Shown: positions 1 to 8,960, counted from the first letter of the stretch. The stretch: DNA of 64,000 nucleotides from Algoriphagus algorifonticola (GCF_007655305.1 NZ_VLOG01000055.1:62001-126000), one strand, 5' to 3'. Translations and numbers: made by a program. The notes: a model not told the origin generated them from the letters alone.

Positions 1-408
1 GAAAATTCGGTTAGCACTGAAAGAGATGCTGAAATACTTATAGTCGGGAAAAAATCCAAAGCAAACCCACTTCCTTCTTTGGTAATCGGAGATTTGAACG
101 ATGTGGCTTGGAGTTATACTACTGAACTATTTCTAAAAATATCTGAAATGGCTGATCCCAGAAGGGGGCGTGGTACCTTTAATACTTTTCACGCGAAAAT
201 ACCCGTTTTTAGGTGGCCTCTTGACCACATCTTTTTATCCAAGGAGTTTGGCCTTTCTGAGCTTAAAGTCTTGTCAGGGATAGGCTCAGATCATTTTCCG
301 ATCAGTTTGAAGGCAGTCTTGACAAAAAGAAACACGACCGATACCCTTCAGGCCAACGGGGATGAAAAAAAAGAAGCCCGGCAGAAAATTTCCAACGGGC
401 TTGATTGA
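1..408 (+). CDS. Endonuclease/exonuclease/phosphatase family protein, C-terminal part (5' end outside window)
   Basis: The frame is open from base 1, so the gene begins upstream of the window. The visible 135 residues carry the C-terminal signatures of the EEP (DNase I/AP endonuclease-like) fold: a GDLND motif (the Asp/Asn of the active site), then a WPLDHIF motif and finally GSDHFP, which holds the catalytic Asp-His pair. Bacteroidota members of this family are often membrane-anchored and of unknown substrate; nuclease and phosphodiesterase activity are both possible. The last ~15 codons are Lys-rich (DEKKEARQK) and overlap a terminator hairpin that serves the convergent mla operon. The family call is firm; the substrate is unknown. 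Confidence 0.85.
   Translation, partial: ENSVSTERDAEILIVGKKSKANPLPSLVIGDLNDVAWSYTTELFLKISEMADPRRGRGTFNTFHAKIPVFRWPLDHIFLSKEFGLSELKVLSGIGSDHFPISLKAVLTKRNTTDTLQANGDEKKEARQKISNGLD
365..402 (-). terminator. Intrinsic terminator of the mla operon, embedded in the convergent gene
   Basis: Read on the minus strand, AAGCCCG and CGGGCTT form a 7-bp GC-rich stem around a 15-nt loop, followed by C and eight T. It sits just past the mlaD stop codon and inside the last codons of the EEP gene on the other strand. On the plus strand the stem has no T-run, so it is directional for the mla operon. Confidence 0.8.
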
Positions 409-410
409 GT

Positions 411-1385
411 TTAATTTCCTCCTTCTTCGGCTTTGGCTTTTCGCTTGAATCCTTTTCGGAATGGCCAGGTATATTCTAGGGCTTCAAGTCCTCGATTCAG
501 ATTATAAGTCGCAGAATCCGTATTCTCCAATGTGCTTTTCAAGGTTTGAGCAAACTCCGGATCATTCAGCAATAGCCCCAAGGAATTGTTTGGATCATCC
601 AGTTTAGCCGTGATTTCATTCAGTTTAGCAGTTAGCGCCTCAGTATTGTCTGCTGAGGATCTGAAGCTTTCCAAGGTTGCTTTCAAGTCAGTTACCATCG
701 TGGTATCTGTTGCCAAATCATTGAATAAACTTCCTTCGGCATTCAGTTTAGAAGAAAACTTTGTCAAGTCAGTCAACATTTTATTACTGTTGATTGAGGC
801 TCTATTTAAATTGGAAAGAATAGAACGGAAATTATCCGCCAAAACCGAGTCAGTCATCACCGCTCCCACTATTCCTTCACCGTTAGCTAATTTGCCGGTG
901 AGCAATTTAAGATCATTGGTGATATCCACTAGGTTTTTATTGTTTTCCTGAAGGGTTTCCATCATTTTATCAGTATCTAAAGGCATTACAGCCTCTAGTC
1001 TATCCCCGTCCTCTACAGGAGGCGCTAGAGTAGTTCCACCGTAGATCACGATGATTTTGTTACCGATTAAACCATCTGAACTGATGGTAGCCTTAGAATC
1101 CTTACGGATAAACTCAGCCACTGATTTTTCTACATTCATCTCAATCTCCACCTGAGAATCTCCGTAGAAATTGATCTTGCGTACTGTTCCTATCTTCACC
1201 CCTGAAAACCAGATATTATTTCCAGTCTGAAGGCCTCCGATATCATCGAAAACAGCCTTCAGATGAATTGCTTTTACAAATTTCTTTTGCTGGCCACCCA
1301 GTGTCAATACCCCGGCTACCAATATGGCGATCCCCAAAAAGACAAAAATGCCTACAATGACTGATCTCTTGTTTTCACCTCTCAT
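411..1385 (-). CDS. mlaD: MlaD-like MCE-domain lipid-transport protein
   Basis: 324 residues. One N-terminal membrane segment (about residues 9-30) is followed by an MCE domain (about 38-120, with the GLQTGNNIWFSGVKIG core) and a long helical C-terminal region rich in Asn, Leu and Thr. MCE proteins bind lipid and form the periplasmic ring of Mla-type ABC systems that move phospholipids between outer and inner membranes. The ATG overlaps the last four bases of mlaF (ATGA), a sign of translational coupling. It is the last gene of an E-F-D operon and ends in a terminator. No MlaB or MlaC gene is adjacent, as is common outside Proteobacteria. Confidence 0.92.
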   Translation of the reverse strand: MRGENKRSVIVGIFVFLGIAILVAGVLTLGGQQKKFVKAIHLKAVFDDIGGLQTGNNIWFSGVKIGTVRKINFYGDSQVEIEMNVEKSVAEFIRKDSKATISSDGLIGNKIIVIYGGTTLAPPVEDGDRLEAVMPLDTDKMMETLQENNKNLVDITNDLKLLTGKLANGEGIVGAVMTDSVLADNFRSILSNLNRASINSNKMLTDLTKFSSKLNAEGSLFNDLATDTTMVTDLKATLESFRSSADNTEALTAKLNEITAKLDDPNNSLGLLLNDPEFAQTLKSTLENTDSATYNLNRGLEALEYTWPFRKGFKRKAKAEEGGN

Positions 1386-2134
1386 GATTCTATAAAATTA
1401 TAATCGTAGAATGATTTCACTCGTTGGTCGTCTGCATCAGCAAACACTTCATTAAAAGTACCGACAGCTTTAAATTGACCGTCCAATAATACGGCCATTC
1501 TATCACCGGTTACTTTAGCACAGGTCAAATCGTGCGTAATAACAATGGATGTGGTTTTAAATTGTTCCCTCACTTCATTGATCAAATTATTGATATCCAT
1601 ACAGGTAATGGGATCCAAACCTGCTGTAGGCTCATCATATAACATGATTTCAGGGTCCAATATCAAGGTACGGGCTACCCCAATTCGTTTCTTTTGACCT
1701 CCGGATAATTCTGAAGGCATTTGGTTGATAGTCTGTGGCAAACCCACTGAATCCAACAAACCTTCAATTTTCTTCTGTATTTCCCCTTTAGTCAGGTTTT
1801 TCACATTCCTAACTAATGGAAATTCCAAGTTTTCCTTAACTGTCATACTATCGTACAAGGCCGAATTTTGAAAAGAAAAGCCAATTTTTAGCCTTAATTC
1901 ATTCAGTTGCTTGGAATTCAATTGCGAAACCTCTTTCCCAAAAACATGCATGGTCCCCGCATCCTGCTTGAGCAAGCCCACCATAATTTTGATCAATACA
2001 GATTTGCCAGAGCCTGATTTACCCAAAACCACCAAGTTCTCTTCCTTGAACAAGTCTAAATCAACTCCCTGAAGTACTTTCAGATCTCCAAAAGACTTTT
2101 TTAATCCTCTTATTTCAACAACCTTTTCTGCCAT
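1382..2134 (-). CDS. mlaF: Mla-type ABC transporter ATP-binding protein
   Basis: 250 residues, the usual length for a stand-alone ABC ATPase. The Walker A motif GKSGSGKS is at residues 38-45, the ABC signature is LSGGQKKR, and Walker B is followed by DEPTAGLDP, the form typical of the MlaF/Ttg2A subfamily. It powers the MlaE permease in phospholipid trafficking at the inner membrane. The gene starts 2 bp after the mlaE stop codon and overlaps mlaD by 4 bp, so the three are one transcription unit. Confidence 0.94.
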   Translation of the reverse strand: MAEKVVEIRGLKKSFGDLKVLQGVDLDLFKEENLVVLGKSGSGKSVLIKIMVGLLKQDAGTMHVFGKEVSQLNSKQLNELRLKIGFSFQNSALYDSMTVKENLEFPLVRNVKNLTKGEIQKKIEGLLDSVGLPQTINQMPSELSGGQKKRIGVARTLILDPEIMLYDEPTAGLDPITCMDINNLINEVREQFKTTSIVITHDLTCAKVTGDRMAVLLDGQFKAVGTFNEVFADADDQRVKSFYDYNFIES

Positions 2135-2136
2135 GA

Positions 2137-2934
2137 TTACATTCCTCTAATTGCGTTTACGATTTGAAGAACCAATAGCTCTTCAATAAAGATCAGGAAC
2201 ATAGAGATAACCACCGCTGAGTTTGCAGCTCTACCTACACCTTCTGTTCCTTTCGATGAATTGTAACCTTTGTAGCATCCCACTATGCCAATGGTAAAAC
2301 CAAAGAGCAGGGATTTGAGAACAGAGGACCAGATATCCAAGAATGAAATAGATTCAAATACCTGGACAAAGAAGGTAGATAGACTGACCAATTCATTGGA
2401 ATTCACATTCAGGAAAGACCCAATCAGTGCCACAAAATCTGTGTACATGACAAGAATTGGAATCATAAACGTGGTAGCTAATACCCGTGTAACAACCAAA
2501 AATTTGAAAGGGTTGGTTGCAGAAACTTCCATCGCATCTATCTGCTCGGTAACTTTCATGGAACCTATTTCGGCTCCAATACTGGAACCCACTTTTCCTG
2601 CAGCAATCAAGGCTGTAACGAGAGGCCCCATCGCTCTCACCACTGCGATAGATATCAAAGAAGGAAGCCAAGATGCAGCTCCAAATTCTGTCAGAGAAGG
2701 CCGGGATTGATTGGTAAAAACAATCCCAACTATAAACCCTGTCAAGGAGATCAAAGGCAATGACTCAACTCCAATTCTGTAACATTGATGGACTACCTCT
2801 TTGAATTCATAGGGTGGCAAAAACACTTCCTGAAAAAATCGCCTAACGAAATTCCAGGCGTCTGCCAGACCCGTAAAAAACTTATCTATTTTCTTCGAAA
2901 GCAAAGGCTTTCTTTCATCTGATTTTTCAGCCAT
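2137..2934 (-). CDS. mlaE: MlaE-like ABC transporter permease
   Basis: 265 residues with an N-terminal amphipathic stretch and five or so hydrophobic segments typical of MlaE/Ttg2B permeases. The conserved cytoplasmic block GAEIGSMKVTEQIDAMEV (about residues 118-135) is the family hallmark that contacts the ATPase. First gene of the operon, so the promoter should lie just above base 2934; a near-consensus -7 box one base short (TATTTTG, minus strand) is present there. Works with MlaF and MlaD in lipid transport between membranes. Confidence 0.93.
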   Translation of the reverse strand: MAEKSDERKPLLSKKIDKFFTGLADAWNFVRRFFQEVFLPPYEFKEVVHQCYRIGVESLPLISLTGFIVGIVFTNQSRPSLTEFGAASWLPSLISIAVVRAMGPLVTALIAAGKVGSSIGAEIGSMKVTEQIDAMEVSATNPFKFLVVTRVLATTFMIPILVMYTDFVALIGSFLNVNSNELVSLSTFFVQVFESISFLDIWSSVLKSLLFGFTIGIVGCYKGYNSSKGTEGVGRAANSAVVISMFLIFIEELLVLQIVNAIRGM

Positions 2935-3101
2935 AGTTTCTCTTCGAATGCCCGAAATTAGTCAAAATATTCTAAAGGGATTCCTTCTAACTTTTTCTTA
3001 TCCATTTAGTGGTTTTGAAAGGTAATTTACGGTGATGAAAAAGGGTTCAGATTTAGGTTTAAAAAAATCGAAGCCCAGAGGATAATCCCCCTTTAAAATG
3101 A

Positions 3102-3458
3102 TCAAATCAAGCCCGCTATTTTTTCCCAATCCCCCTTCTCCAAAGGTTTCTCCAAAAGCTGTTTTACCTGAGGAAAATTCTTCACTTTTTTCTTGTCATC
3201 AGGGGACGCATGCCCCGTTATAAATACGATAGGAGCGTCAGAAATTTTGGTAAAATCTTCCACTAAATCCCAACCGGATTCTCCCTCCAAATTCAGATCA
3301 GAAAGTATCAAATCTGCCTTGTTTTCCTGAAGCCAAACTTTGAGTTTTTCAGGCTCATGAAAGAACTCTGTAATGCTTCCGGGGATGTGTATTTTTAAAA
3401 GTTTTTTCATCAGCATATGCTGAATCAAATCGTCGTCTAAATAAATAATTGATGCCAT
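3102..3458 (-). CDS. Single-domain response regulator (receiver only)
   Basis: 118 residues forming one receiver (CheY-like) domain and nothing else. The acidic pocket is DDD at residues 8-10, the phospho-acceptor is Asp54 (ILSDLNL), the switch Thr is Thr81 (FITGH) and the conserved Lys is Lys104 (LEKP). Stand-alone receivers relay phosphate to other proteins or act as adaptors; there is no output domain or neighbouring histidine kinase to name the pathway. It is monocistronic, separated from mlaE by about 165 bp. Confidence 0.88.
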   Translation of the reverse strand: MASIIYLDDDLIQHMLMKKLLKIHIPGSITEFFHEPEKLKVWLQENKADLILSDLNLEGESGWDLVEDFTKISDAPIVFITGHASPDDKKKVKNFPQVKQLLEKPLEKGDWEKIAGLI

Positions 3459-3829
3459 GAATACTTTTTACTTTCTAAATCTAAGCTTGACGTGACGTGG
3501 ACTCCAAGAACCAAAATCAATTCCTAAAATTATAGCTAATTCCTCAAAAAACGTCAATAAATGAAGTTTTCATATTTTTAGTTAAATCTAAAAAATTTAG
3601 CCTAACTTAATTATATCGGGGCTAAATATCTTATATTTAATTATAAATCAATTATTTAAGATACCAAATAAGAAGTAATGAATTAATGATTTTTTTGAGG
3701 TTAGATACTCTGAATCTTTTCTATCCGTAATCCATTACTCAAGGATCGAGCCAGCTATATTTTTGACCTATGGATCAATAAATAGCCTTTTAATACTTAT
3801 TTTGGGCCATTGATTTTCAATTCAACTGT
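3459..3829. other. Gene-free AT-rich stretch between divergent genes
   Basis: 371 bp between the divergent receiver and DUF389 genes. It is strongly AT-rich in its middle (about 3580-3680). No ORF of useful length, no clear TAnnTTTG box, hairpin terminator or repeat was recognised. Promoters for both genes must lie here. Confidence 0.5.
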
Positions 3830-5206
3830 ATGACATCAACCCCTCCTAAGCCAAGAAAAAGGAATCAGTTTATCCGATTTTTGCTCTACTTGAAAGATCG
3901 ATTTGATCTACATGAAGGGAAGGAAGACGAGCTAGAAACTATCGAGTATGTTCGCAAAAATGTGGACTTCAAAGGAGCCAATTTATGGATTCTGATCTTC
4001 GCCATTTTCGTGGCCTCTGTAGGTCTGAATGTCAACTCTACCGCGGTCATCATTGGAGCCATGTTGATCTCTCCATTGATGGGTCCAATCATGGGTATTG
4101 GGATGGCAGCAGGGATCAATGATTTTGAACTTTTGAAACGCTCTTTGAGGAATCTTGGAGTAGCAGTTTTCATCTCCATTTTAACCTCTACAATTTACTT
4201 TTACTTCTCCCCTCTTGATGGTCCTCAGTCCGAACTTTTGGCTCGTACCGAACCCACAGTTTGGGATGTGTTGATCGCTCTGTTTGGAGGTCTCGCCGGA
4301 ATTGTGGCAGGCTCCAGAAAAGAGAAGAGTAATGCGATTCCAGGGGTGGCAATTGCTACCGCTTTGATGCCTCCTTTGTGTACTGCCGGCTATGGTTTAG
4401 CGACCTTCAATTTCTATTATTTCTTCGGAGCATTTTACCTCTTTTTTATCAACTCAGTTTTCATCAGCCTTTCAACTTATCTGATCGTTCGATTTATGAA
4501 ATACCCCAAGAAAGAATTCTTGGATCATAAAAAAGAGAAGCAGGTTCAGACCTATATCACCATCTTTACCATCATCACCATAGTACCTTCTATTTACTTG
4601 GCTTATGGCATTGTGCTTCGTTCGATTTGGGAAGAGCAAGCTAAGAGGTATGTTAAAATTGAAATGGTTTTTCCGAGGACTCAGATATTAAATTCGGACT
4701 TTGATTACTCCACAGAGCCAAGAAGAATTCAGGTAAATCTGATTGGAGAAGAACTAGACTCCGACCTGATAGAAATCACCAAGGAAAAAGCTAAAGAGTA
4801 TGGTTTGGATCAGACGGAAGTGGTCATCCATCAAAGTGGAAATGGAGGAACAGACCTCAACGTACTTCGATCAGATATCCTTAAAGATCTTTACGAGCGA
4901 AATGAACAAGTCATCCAAGACAAGGACCAGCGTATCGCTATTCTGGAAAATGAAGTTGCCAATTATGCGCAGGTAAGAGCACTCGGAGGAGAAATTGCCC
5001 AGGAGGCAAAAATCAATCATCCGAATCTTCGTAAATTCACTTTGAACCGTTCTTTAGTAACCGATCTGGAAAAAAAGAAAGCAGATACCTTATTGGTCGC
5101 CTATGCTGAGTTTGTTCCTAAGCCTCCAAGAGCTGAAAGGGATAAATTTATCGAATGGCTAAAGCTCAGGACCAAGTCAGATACAGTTGCTTTGATTCTA
5201 TATTAA
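3830..5206 (+). CDS. DUF389 (TIGR00341-like) membrane protein
   Basis: 458 residues. After a charged cytoplasmic N-terminus (1-47) come several hydrophobic segments (about residues 50-260) containing the DUF389 signature NSTAVIIGAMLISPLMGPI and the second repeat-like motif GIVAGSRKEKSNAIPGVAIA. The C-terminal ~190 residues are soluble with a helical, charged stretch. The family is widespread and its function is not established. The following YciI-type gene starts 11 bp after the stop and is probably co-transcribed. Confidence 0.85.
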   Translation: MTSTPPKPRKRNQFIRFLLYLKDRFDLHEGKEDELETIEYVRKNVDFKGANLWILIFAIFVASVGLNVNSTAVIIGAMLISPLMGPIMGIGMAAGINDFELLKRSLRNLGVAVFISILTSTIYFYFSPLDGPQSELLARTEPTVWDVLIALFGGLAGIVAGSRKEKSNAIPGVAIATALMPPLCTAGYGLATFNFYYFFGAFYLFFINSVFISLSTYLIVRFMKYPKKEFLDHKKEKQVQTYITIFTIITIVPSIYLAYGIVLRSIWEEQAKRYVKIEMVFPRTQILNSDFDYSTEPRRIQVNLIGEELDSDLIEITKEKAKEYGLDQTEVVIHQSGNGGTDLNVLRSDILKDLYERNEQVIQDKDQRIAILENEVANYAQVRALGGEIAQEAKINHPNLRKFTLNRSLVTDLEKKKADTLLVAYAEFVPKPPRAERDKFIEWLKLRTKSDTVALILY

Positions 5207-5217
5207 GAAAACTCACT

Positions 5218-5670
5218 ATGAAAAATATCATCATCACCTTGGCTCTTTTATTTGTTATTAGCGGATTGAGTCAGGCTCAGGAGAAATTTGATCAGGAGCT
5301 GGCAGACAAAGTAGGAGCTGATCCCTATGGTATGAAGAAATATGTCATCGCTTTCCTATATCGGGGAGATCGGGTCAATGAATATAGCGCTGAAGAAAGA
5401 GCTGAGCTGCAAAAAGGACACATGGCCAATATTTCAAGGTTGGCTGAAGAAGGCAAAATGGTTTTAGCAGGCCCATTCTTCGGAAATGAGGATTTGAGAG
5501 GGCTCTTCTTTTTTGATGTGCAGAGTATAGAAGAGGCACAGGCATTAACGGAATCCGACCCTTCTATCAAGGCTGGTGTACTGAAAATGGAACTTAAGGA
5601 ATGGTATGGATCTGCTACCTTGCCTTTACTTTTTGACTTGCATTCAAAAATCGCAAAAGAAGATATCTAG
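5218..5670 (+). CDS. Secreted YciI-like (YCII domain) protein
   Basis: 150 residues from the ATG at 5218. An upstream in-frame start inside DUF389 is rejected because this ATG gives a clean signal peptide ending near Ala-Gln-Ala (SQAQE). The mature part has the YCII fold: KYVIAFLYRGDR, then the KGHMANISRLAEEGKMVLAGPF core holding the conserved His and a Gly-Pro. YCII proteins resemble dimeric ferredoxin-like enzymes; no reaction is known for the secreted versions. Probably cotranscribed with the DUF389 gene. Confidence 0.85.
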   Translation: MKNIIITLALLFVISGLSQAQEKFDQELADKVGADPYGMKKYVIAFLYRGDRVNEYSAEERAELQKGHMANISRLAEEGKMVLAGPFFGNEDLRGLFFFDVQSIEEAQALTESDPSIKAGVLKMELKEWYGSATLPLLFDLHSKIAKEDI

Positions 5671-5725
5671 CATACTTTAACCCGGATTATGCATTAGAAT
5701 CTGTAGTGAGAGGTCAAATCGCAAT

Positions 5726-5806
5726 AAAATCAATCCGCCTGAGGCGGAGAATGAAGCATAGCACCGCTACGGTGATTGAGCTAAATACAGCAAAGCGATT
5801 GATTTT
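5726..5806. repeat. Inverted-repeat bounded element with two nested palindromes
   Basis: AAAATCAATC at 5726-5735 is the exact inverse of GATTGATTTT at 5797-5806. Inside lie two more palindromes, CCGCCTGAGGCGG (5735-5747) and CACCGCTACGGTG (5762-5774), giving a cruciform-like structure of 81 bp. It sits between two convergent genes and may help end transcription, but no T-run follows. Only one copy is present here; the form suggests a dispersed genomic repeat. Confidence 0.6.
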
Positions 5807-5888
5807 GAAGCGGTTTGGACTCGTAATAAGTAGTCTACTGCATATTTCGGGTTTAAGGACTATTTGAATAGAAAACCTGGCTTCGAAT

Positions 5889-6803
5889 TCAAAATAGCGA
5901 GAAGGATAACTTATTTGTCAACAATTCCAAAGCTCGAATCGCCTTTACAGAATTTCCCTTCTCGTTCAATTCAGGACTCCAGACTGCAATACTGAACTTA
6001 TGGGGCATCACGGCAGCTACTCCACCTCCTACCCCACTCTTTCCAGGTAATCCCACTCTGTAGGCAAACTCTCCTGCCTCATCGTAGAATCCACAGGTCA
6101 ACATGATCGCATTGACTCTTCGGGCATGACTCTCGGTCAAAATTTCCTTGTTGGCAAAAATGGAATATCCATCATTAGCTAAAAACGAGAAAGATTTGGC
6201 TAAGTCAACACAATTCATTTCCATAGCGCAGTGGGAAAAATAAACGTCCAATACTTCATCAATCGAATTATCAAAGTTTTTGTAGGATTTGAGAAAGTAG
6301 GCAAGAGCGGTATTTCTTGCGGCATGATTCTTTTCAGATTTCATGACAGCCTGATTGATCTCAACACAGTTTTCACCTGCCAATTCATTGATGAAATCAG
6401 ATATCTGCGAGACAGGCTTTTCAAATTTACTGCAAAGCGCATCCGTGATTACCAAAGCACCTGCATTTATAAAGGGATTTCGAGGGATACCCTTTTCATA
6501 TTCCAGCTGAGCAATGGAGTTGAATGGGTTACCGCTAGGTTCCACATTAACTCGAGACCAAAGCTGCGTATCAAATTTTGGGAAAACCATGGTTAAGGTA
6601 TGCACCTTACTGATACTTTGAATTGAAAAAGGATTTTGATAATCACCCACACCATATACATTCCCTTTGAGGTCTACTAAGGCAATCCCAAATTGATGGG
6701 GATCCACAGTGGCCAGCTCCGGGATATAATTCGCAACTTTTCCTCTGAGATTCTCTTCCTGTACTTCTTGATAAACTTCTTCTATGAGTTCTTGGTAATC
6801 CAT
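5889..6803 (-). CDS. glsA: Glutaminase A
   Basis: 304 residues, the normal length of the bacterial serine-dependent glutaminase family. It hydrolyses L-glutamine to glutamate and ammonia in the cytoplasm. The beta-lactamase-like Ser-x-x-Lys pair is in SIQSISK (Ser63/Lys66), and conserved blocks GNPFNS, RNPFINAGALV, NTALAYFLKS and the late LPGKSGVGGGV are all present. Monocistronic on the minus strand. The enzyme call is secure. Confidence 0.95.
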   Translation of the reverse strand: MDYQELIEEVYQEVQEENLRGKVANYIPELATVDPHQFGIALVDLKGNVYGVGDYQNPFSIQSISKVHTLTMVFPKFDTQLWSRVNVEPSGNPFNSIAQLEYEKGIPRNPFINAGALVITDALCSKFEKPVSQISDFINELAGENCVEINQAVMKSEKNHAARNTALAYFLKSYKNFDNSIDEVLDVYFSHCAMEMNCVDLAKSFSFLANDGYSIFANKEILTESHARRVNAIMLTCGFYDEAGEFAYRVGLPGKSGVGGGVAAVMPHKFSIAVWSPELNEKGNSVKAIRALELLTNKLSFSLF

Positions 6804-6904
6804 TTGATGAAAATAGTTTAAAATGAAAAAGGTGACAATACTAGTATGTTATTGAAATTCCAGGTTAAAAGTTCACCAAGAATATTTTTTTAACCCAAAC
6901 CCCT

Positions 6905-7044
6905 TGGTCTCTTATCTAGTTTAGAACTTCTAATCTCTCGATTCTAGTATCTATTTCCACTCTTCTGACCGCTAGCTTCTCGCTTCTAAACTCTAGCCTC
7001 ACGCATCAAATATCTCACTTCTCCGCTCTATTCTCTCCCATCTC
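6905..7044 (+). repeat. Degenerate 7-bp tandem repeat tract (consensus NNYTCTM)
   Basis: Twenty consecutive heptads can be laid end to end with no slip: TGGTCTC, TTATCTA, GTTTAGA, ACTTCTA, ATCTCTC, GATTCTA, GTATCTA and so on to CCATCTC at 7038-7044. Most units end in TCTA or TCTC. The tract is non-coding, pyrimidine-rich on the plus strand and stops about 25 bp before the typA promoter. Similar heptad tracts with other words occur at 8926, 16891, 17104 and 42148. Confidence 0.8.
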
Positions 7045-7068
7045 ATTTAACTTCATCTACTCATAACC

Positions 7069-7096
7069 TTGATCCCATTATTTTTCCCTACCTTTG
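7069..7096 (+). promoter_or_regulatory. Bacteroidota-type sigma-A promoter of typA
   Basis: TTG at 7069-7071, a 17-bp spacer, and TACCTTTG at 7089-7096 match the Bacteroidota TTTG / TAnnTTTG promoter. The -7 box ends 20 bp before the typA ATG, giving a very short leader. Confidence 0.75.
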
Positions 7097-7116
7097 CGGC
7101 TTGAAAAACGCAGATC

Positions 7117-8922
7117 ATGCAGGATATCAGAAATATCGCGATTATCGCACACGTTGACCACGGGAAAACTACCCTCGTGGACAAAATCATCCACGCTTCC
7201 AAAATCTTCAGAGAGAATCAGCAGTTTGACGACTTGATTCTGGACAACAATGATTTGGAGCGTGAAAGAGGTATAACCATTCTTTCCAAAAATGTATCGG
7301 TACGATACAAAGACACCAAAATCAATATCATTGACACTCCTGGTCACGCCGACTTTGGAGGTGAGGTAGAACGAGTTTTGAAAATGGCTGACGGAGTAAT
7401 CCTACTAGTGGATGCTTTCGAAGGACCTATGCCTCAAACCCGATTTGTATTGGGTAAAGCACTATCTCTGGGACTTACTCCTATTGTAGTGGTCAATAAA
7501 GTGGATAAGGAAAACTGTAGACCGGATGAGGTGCATGAAGCCGTATTTGAGTTGATGTTCAACTTGGACGCTACAGAAGAGCAGTTGGAATTCCAAACAT
7601 TATATGGATCCGCCAAGCAAAACTGGATGGGACCGGATTGGAAAAACCCAACTGATTCTATTCTTCCTTTGCTGGATGCAATTTTGGAACATATCCCAGC
7701 TCCCAAAATTGATGAAGGAACACTTCAAATGCAGATTACCTCTTTGGATTACTCCAACTTTGTAGGCCGTATCGCCATCGGTAGAGTGAAAAGAGGCACT
7801 GTTTCAGAAAACCAGCAGATTGCCCTTTGCAAGGCTGATGGAAGCATCAAGAAAATGCGTGTGAAGGAACTTCATACTTTTGAAGGACTTGGTAAAAATA
7901 AAGTGCAAACCGTTCAGGCCGGTGATATCTGTGCCATTACCGGTTTGGAAGACTTCGAAATTGGAGATACAGTAGCTGATGTTGAAAATCCAGAGCCACT
8001 TCCACGAATTTCCATAGATGAGCCTACGATGAATATGCTCTTCACGATCAACAACTCTCCATTCTTCGGAAAAGAAGGAAAGTTTGTGACTTCCCGTCAC
8101 CTGAGAGATCGATTGATGAAGGAAATGGAGAAAAACCTGGCCCTTCGTGTAGAATCCACTGATTCGGAAGATAAATTCTTGGTCTACGGAAGAGGAATTC
8201 TCCACTTGTCCGTCTTGATCGAAACGATGCGTCGGGAAGGATACGAATTGCAGGTAGGTCAACCACAGGTGATTTATAAAGAGATTGACGGCGTACAGTG
8301 TGAGCCCATCGAAACATTGGTAGTTGACGTGCCTCAGGAAACTGCCGGTAAAGTCATCGAACTGGCTACTCAAAGAAAAGGTGAATTGCTGATCATGGAG
8401 CCAAAAGGCGACTTACAACACCTAGAGTTTAAGATTCCTTCCAGAGGTTTGATTGGTTTGAGAAATAATGTCTTGACCGCAACTCAGGGTGAAGCGATTA
8501 TGAACCATAGATTTTCAGCATACGAACCATTCAAAGGTACAATTCCGGGAAGAATCAATGGTTCCTTGATTTCTATGGAAGGTGGACCATGTACCGCTTA
8601 TGCCATTGATAAACTCCAAGATAGAGGTGTTTTCTTCGTAGAGCCAGGAGAAGACCTTTACACGGGTCAGGTAATTGGAGAGCATTCCCGTGACAATGAC
8701 ATCGTGGTGAATGTGCAGAAAGGCAAGAAACTTACGAACATGAGAGCTTCTGGCTCTGATGACAATACGCGTATTGCTCCACCAAAGCGATTCTCTTTGG
8801 AAGAATCCATGGAGTATATCCAAAAAGATGAATATCTGGAGATCACTCCAAAAAGTATCCGAATGAGAAAAATCTATTTGGATGAAAACGAGCGAAACAG
8901 AATGGCTAAGAAAGACGCTTAA
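7117..8922 (+). CDS. typA: Ribosome-associated GTPase TypA/BipA
   Basis: 601 residues, as expected for TypA/BipA. The N-terminus has the translational GTPase P-loop AHVDHGKT (about residues 10-17), the switch II DTPGHADF and the NKVD guanine-specificity motif, followed by EF-G-like domains II, III and V and the BipA-specific C-terminal domain (GSDDN, PKSIRMRK). It binds the 70S ribosome and helps large-subunit assembly and growth under stress or cold. A promoter is at 7069-7096 and a terminator at 8954-8983, so it is transcribed alone. Confidence 0.97.
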   Translation: MQDIRNIAIIAHVDHGKTTLVDKIIHASKIFRENQQFDDLILDNNDLERERGITILSKNVSVRYKDTKINIIDTPGHADFGGEVERVLKMADGVILLVDAFEGPMPQTRFVLGKALSLGLTPIVVVNKVDKENCRPDEVHEAVFELMFNLDATEEQLEFQTLYGSAKQNWMGPDWKNPTDSILPLLDAILEHIPAPKIDEGTLQMQITSLDYSNFVGRIAIGRVKRGTVSENQQIALCKADGSIKKMRVKELHTFEGLGKNKVQTVQAGDICAITGLEDFEIGDTVADVENPEPLPRISIDEPTMNMLFTINNSPFFGKEGKFVTSRHLRDRLMKEMEKNLALRVESTDSEDKFLVYGRGILHLSVLIETMRREGYELQVGQPQVIYKEIDGVQCEPIETLVVDVPQETAGKVIELATQRKGELLIMEPKGDLQHLEFKIPSRGLIGLRNNVLTATQGEAIMNHRFSAYEPFKGTIPGRINGSLISMEGGPCTAYAIDKLQDRGVFFVEPGEDLYTGQVIGEHSRDNDIVVNVQKGKKLTNMRASGSDDNTRIAPPKRFSLEESMEYIQKDEYLEITPKSIRMRKIYLDENERNRMAKKDA

Positions 8923-8925
8923 TAC

Positions 8926-8960
8926 AGAAGCTAGACTTTAAGAGCTAAGTCCCAAGACCT
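8926..8960 (+). repeat. Short 7-bp tandem repeat tract after typA
   Basis: Five in-phase heptads: AGAAGCT, AGACTTT, AAGAGCT, AAGTCCC, AAGACCT. The first word is identical to the first word of the tract after purH at 16891. The last heptad forms the left arm of the typA terminator. Confidence 0.55.

Noticed and set aside
586..951. A 121-codon frame opposite mlaD
   Set aside because: Antisense to a well-supported MCE gene, Ser/Leu-rich shadow with no family resemblance.
7804..8373. A 189-codon frame opposite typA
   Set aside because: Shadow of the typA coding strand; typA has full-length conservation.
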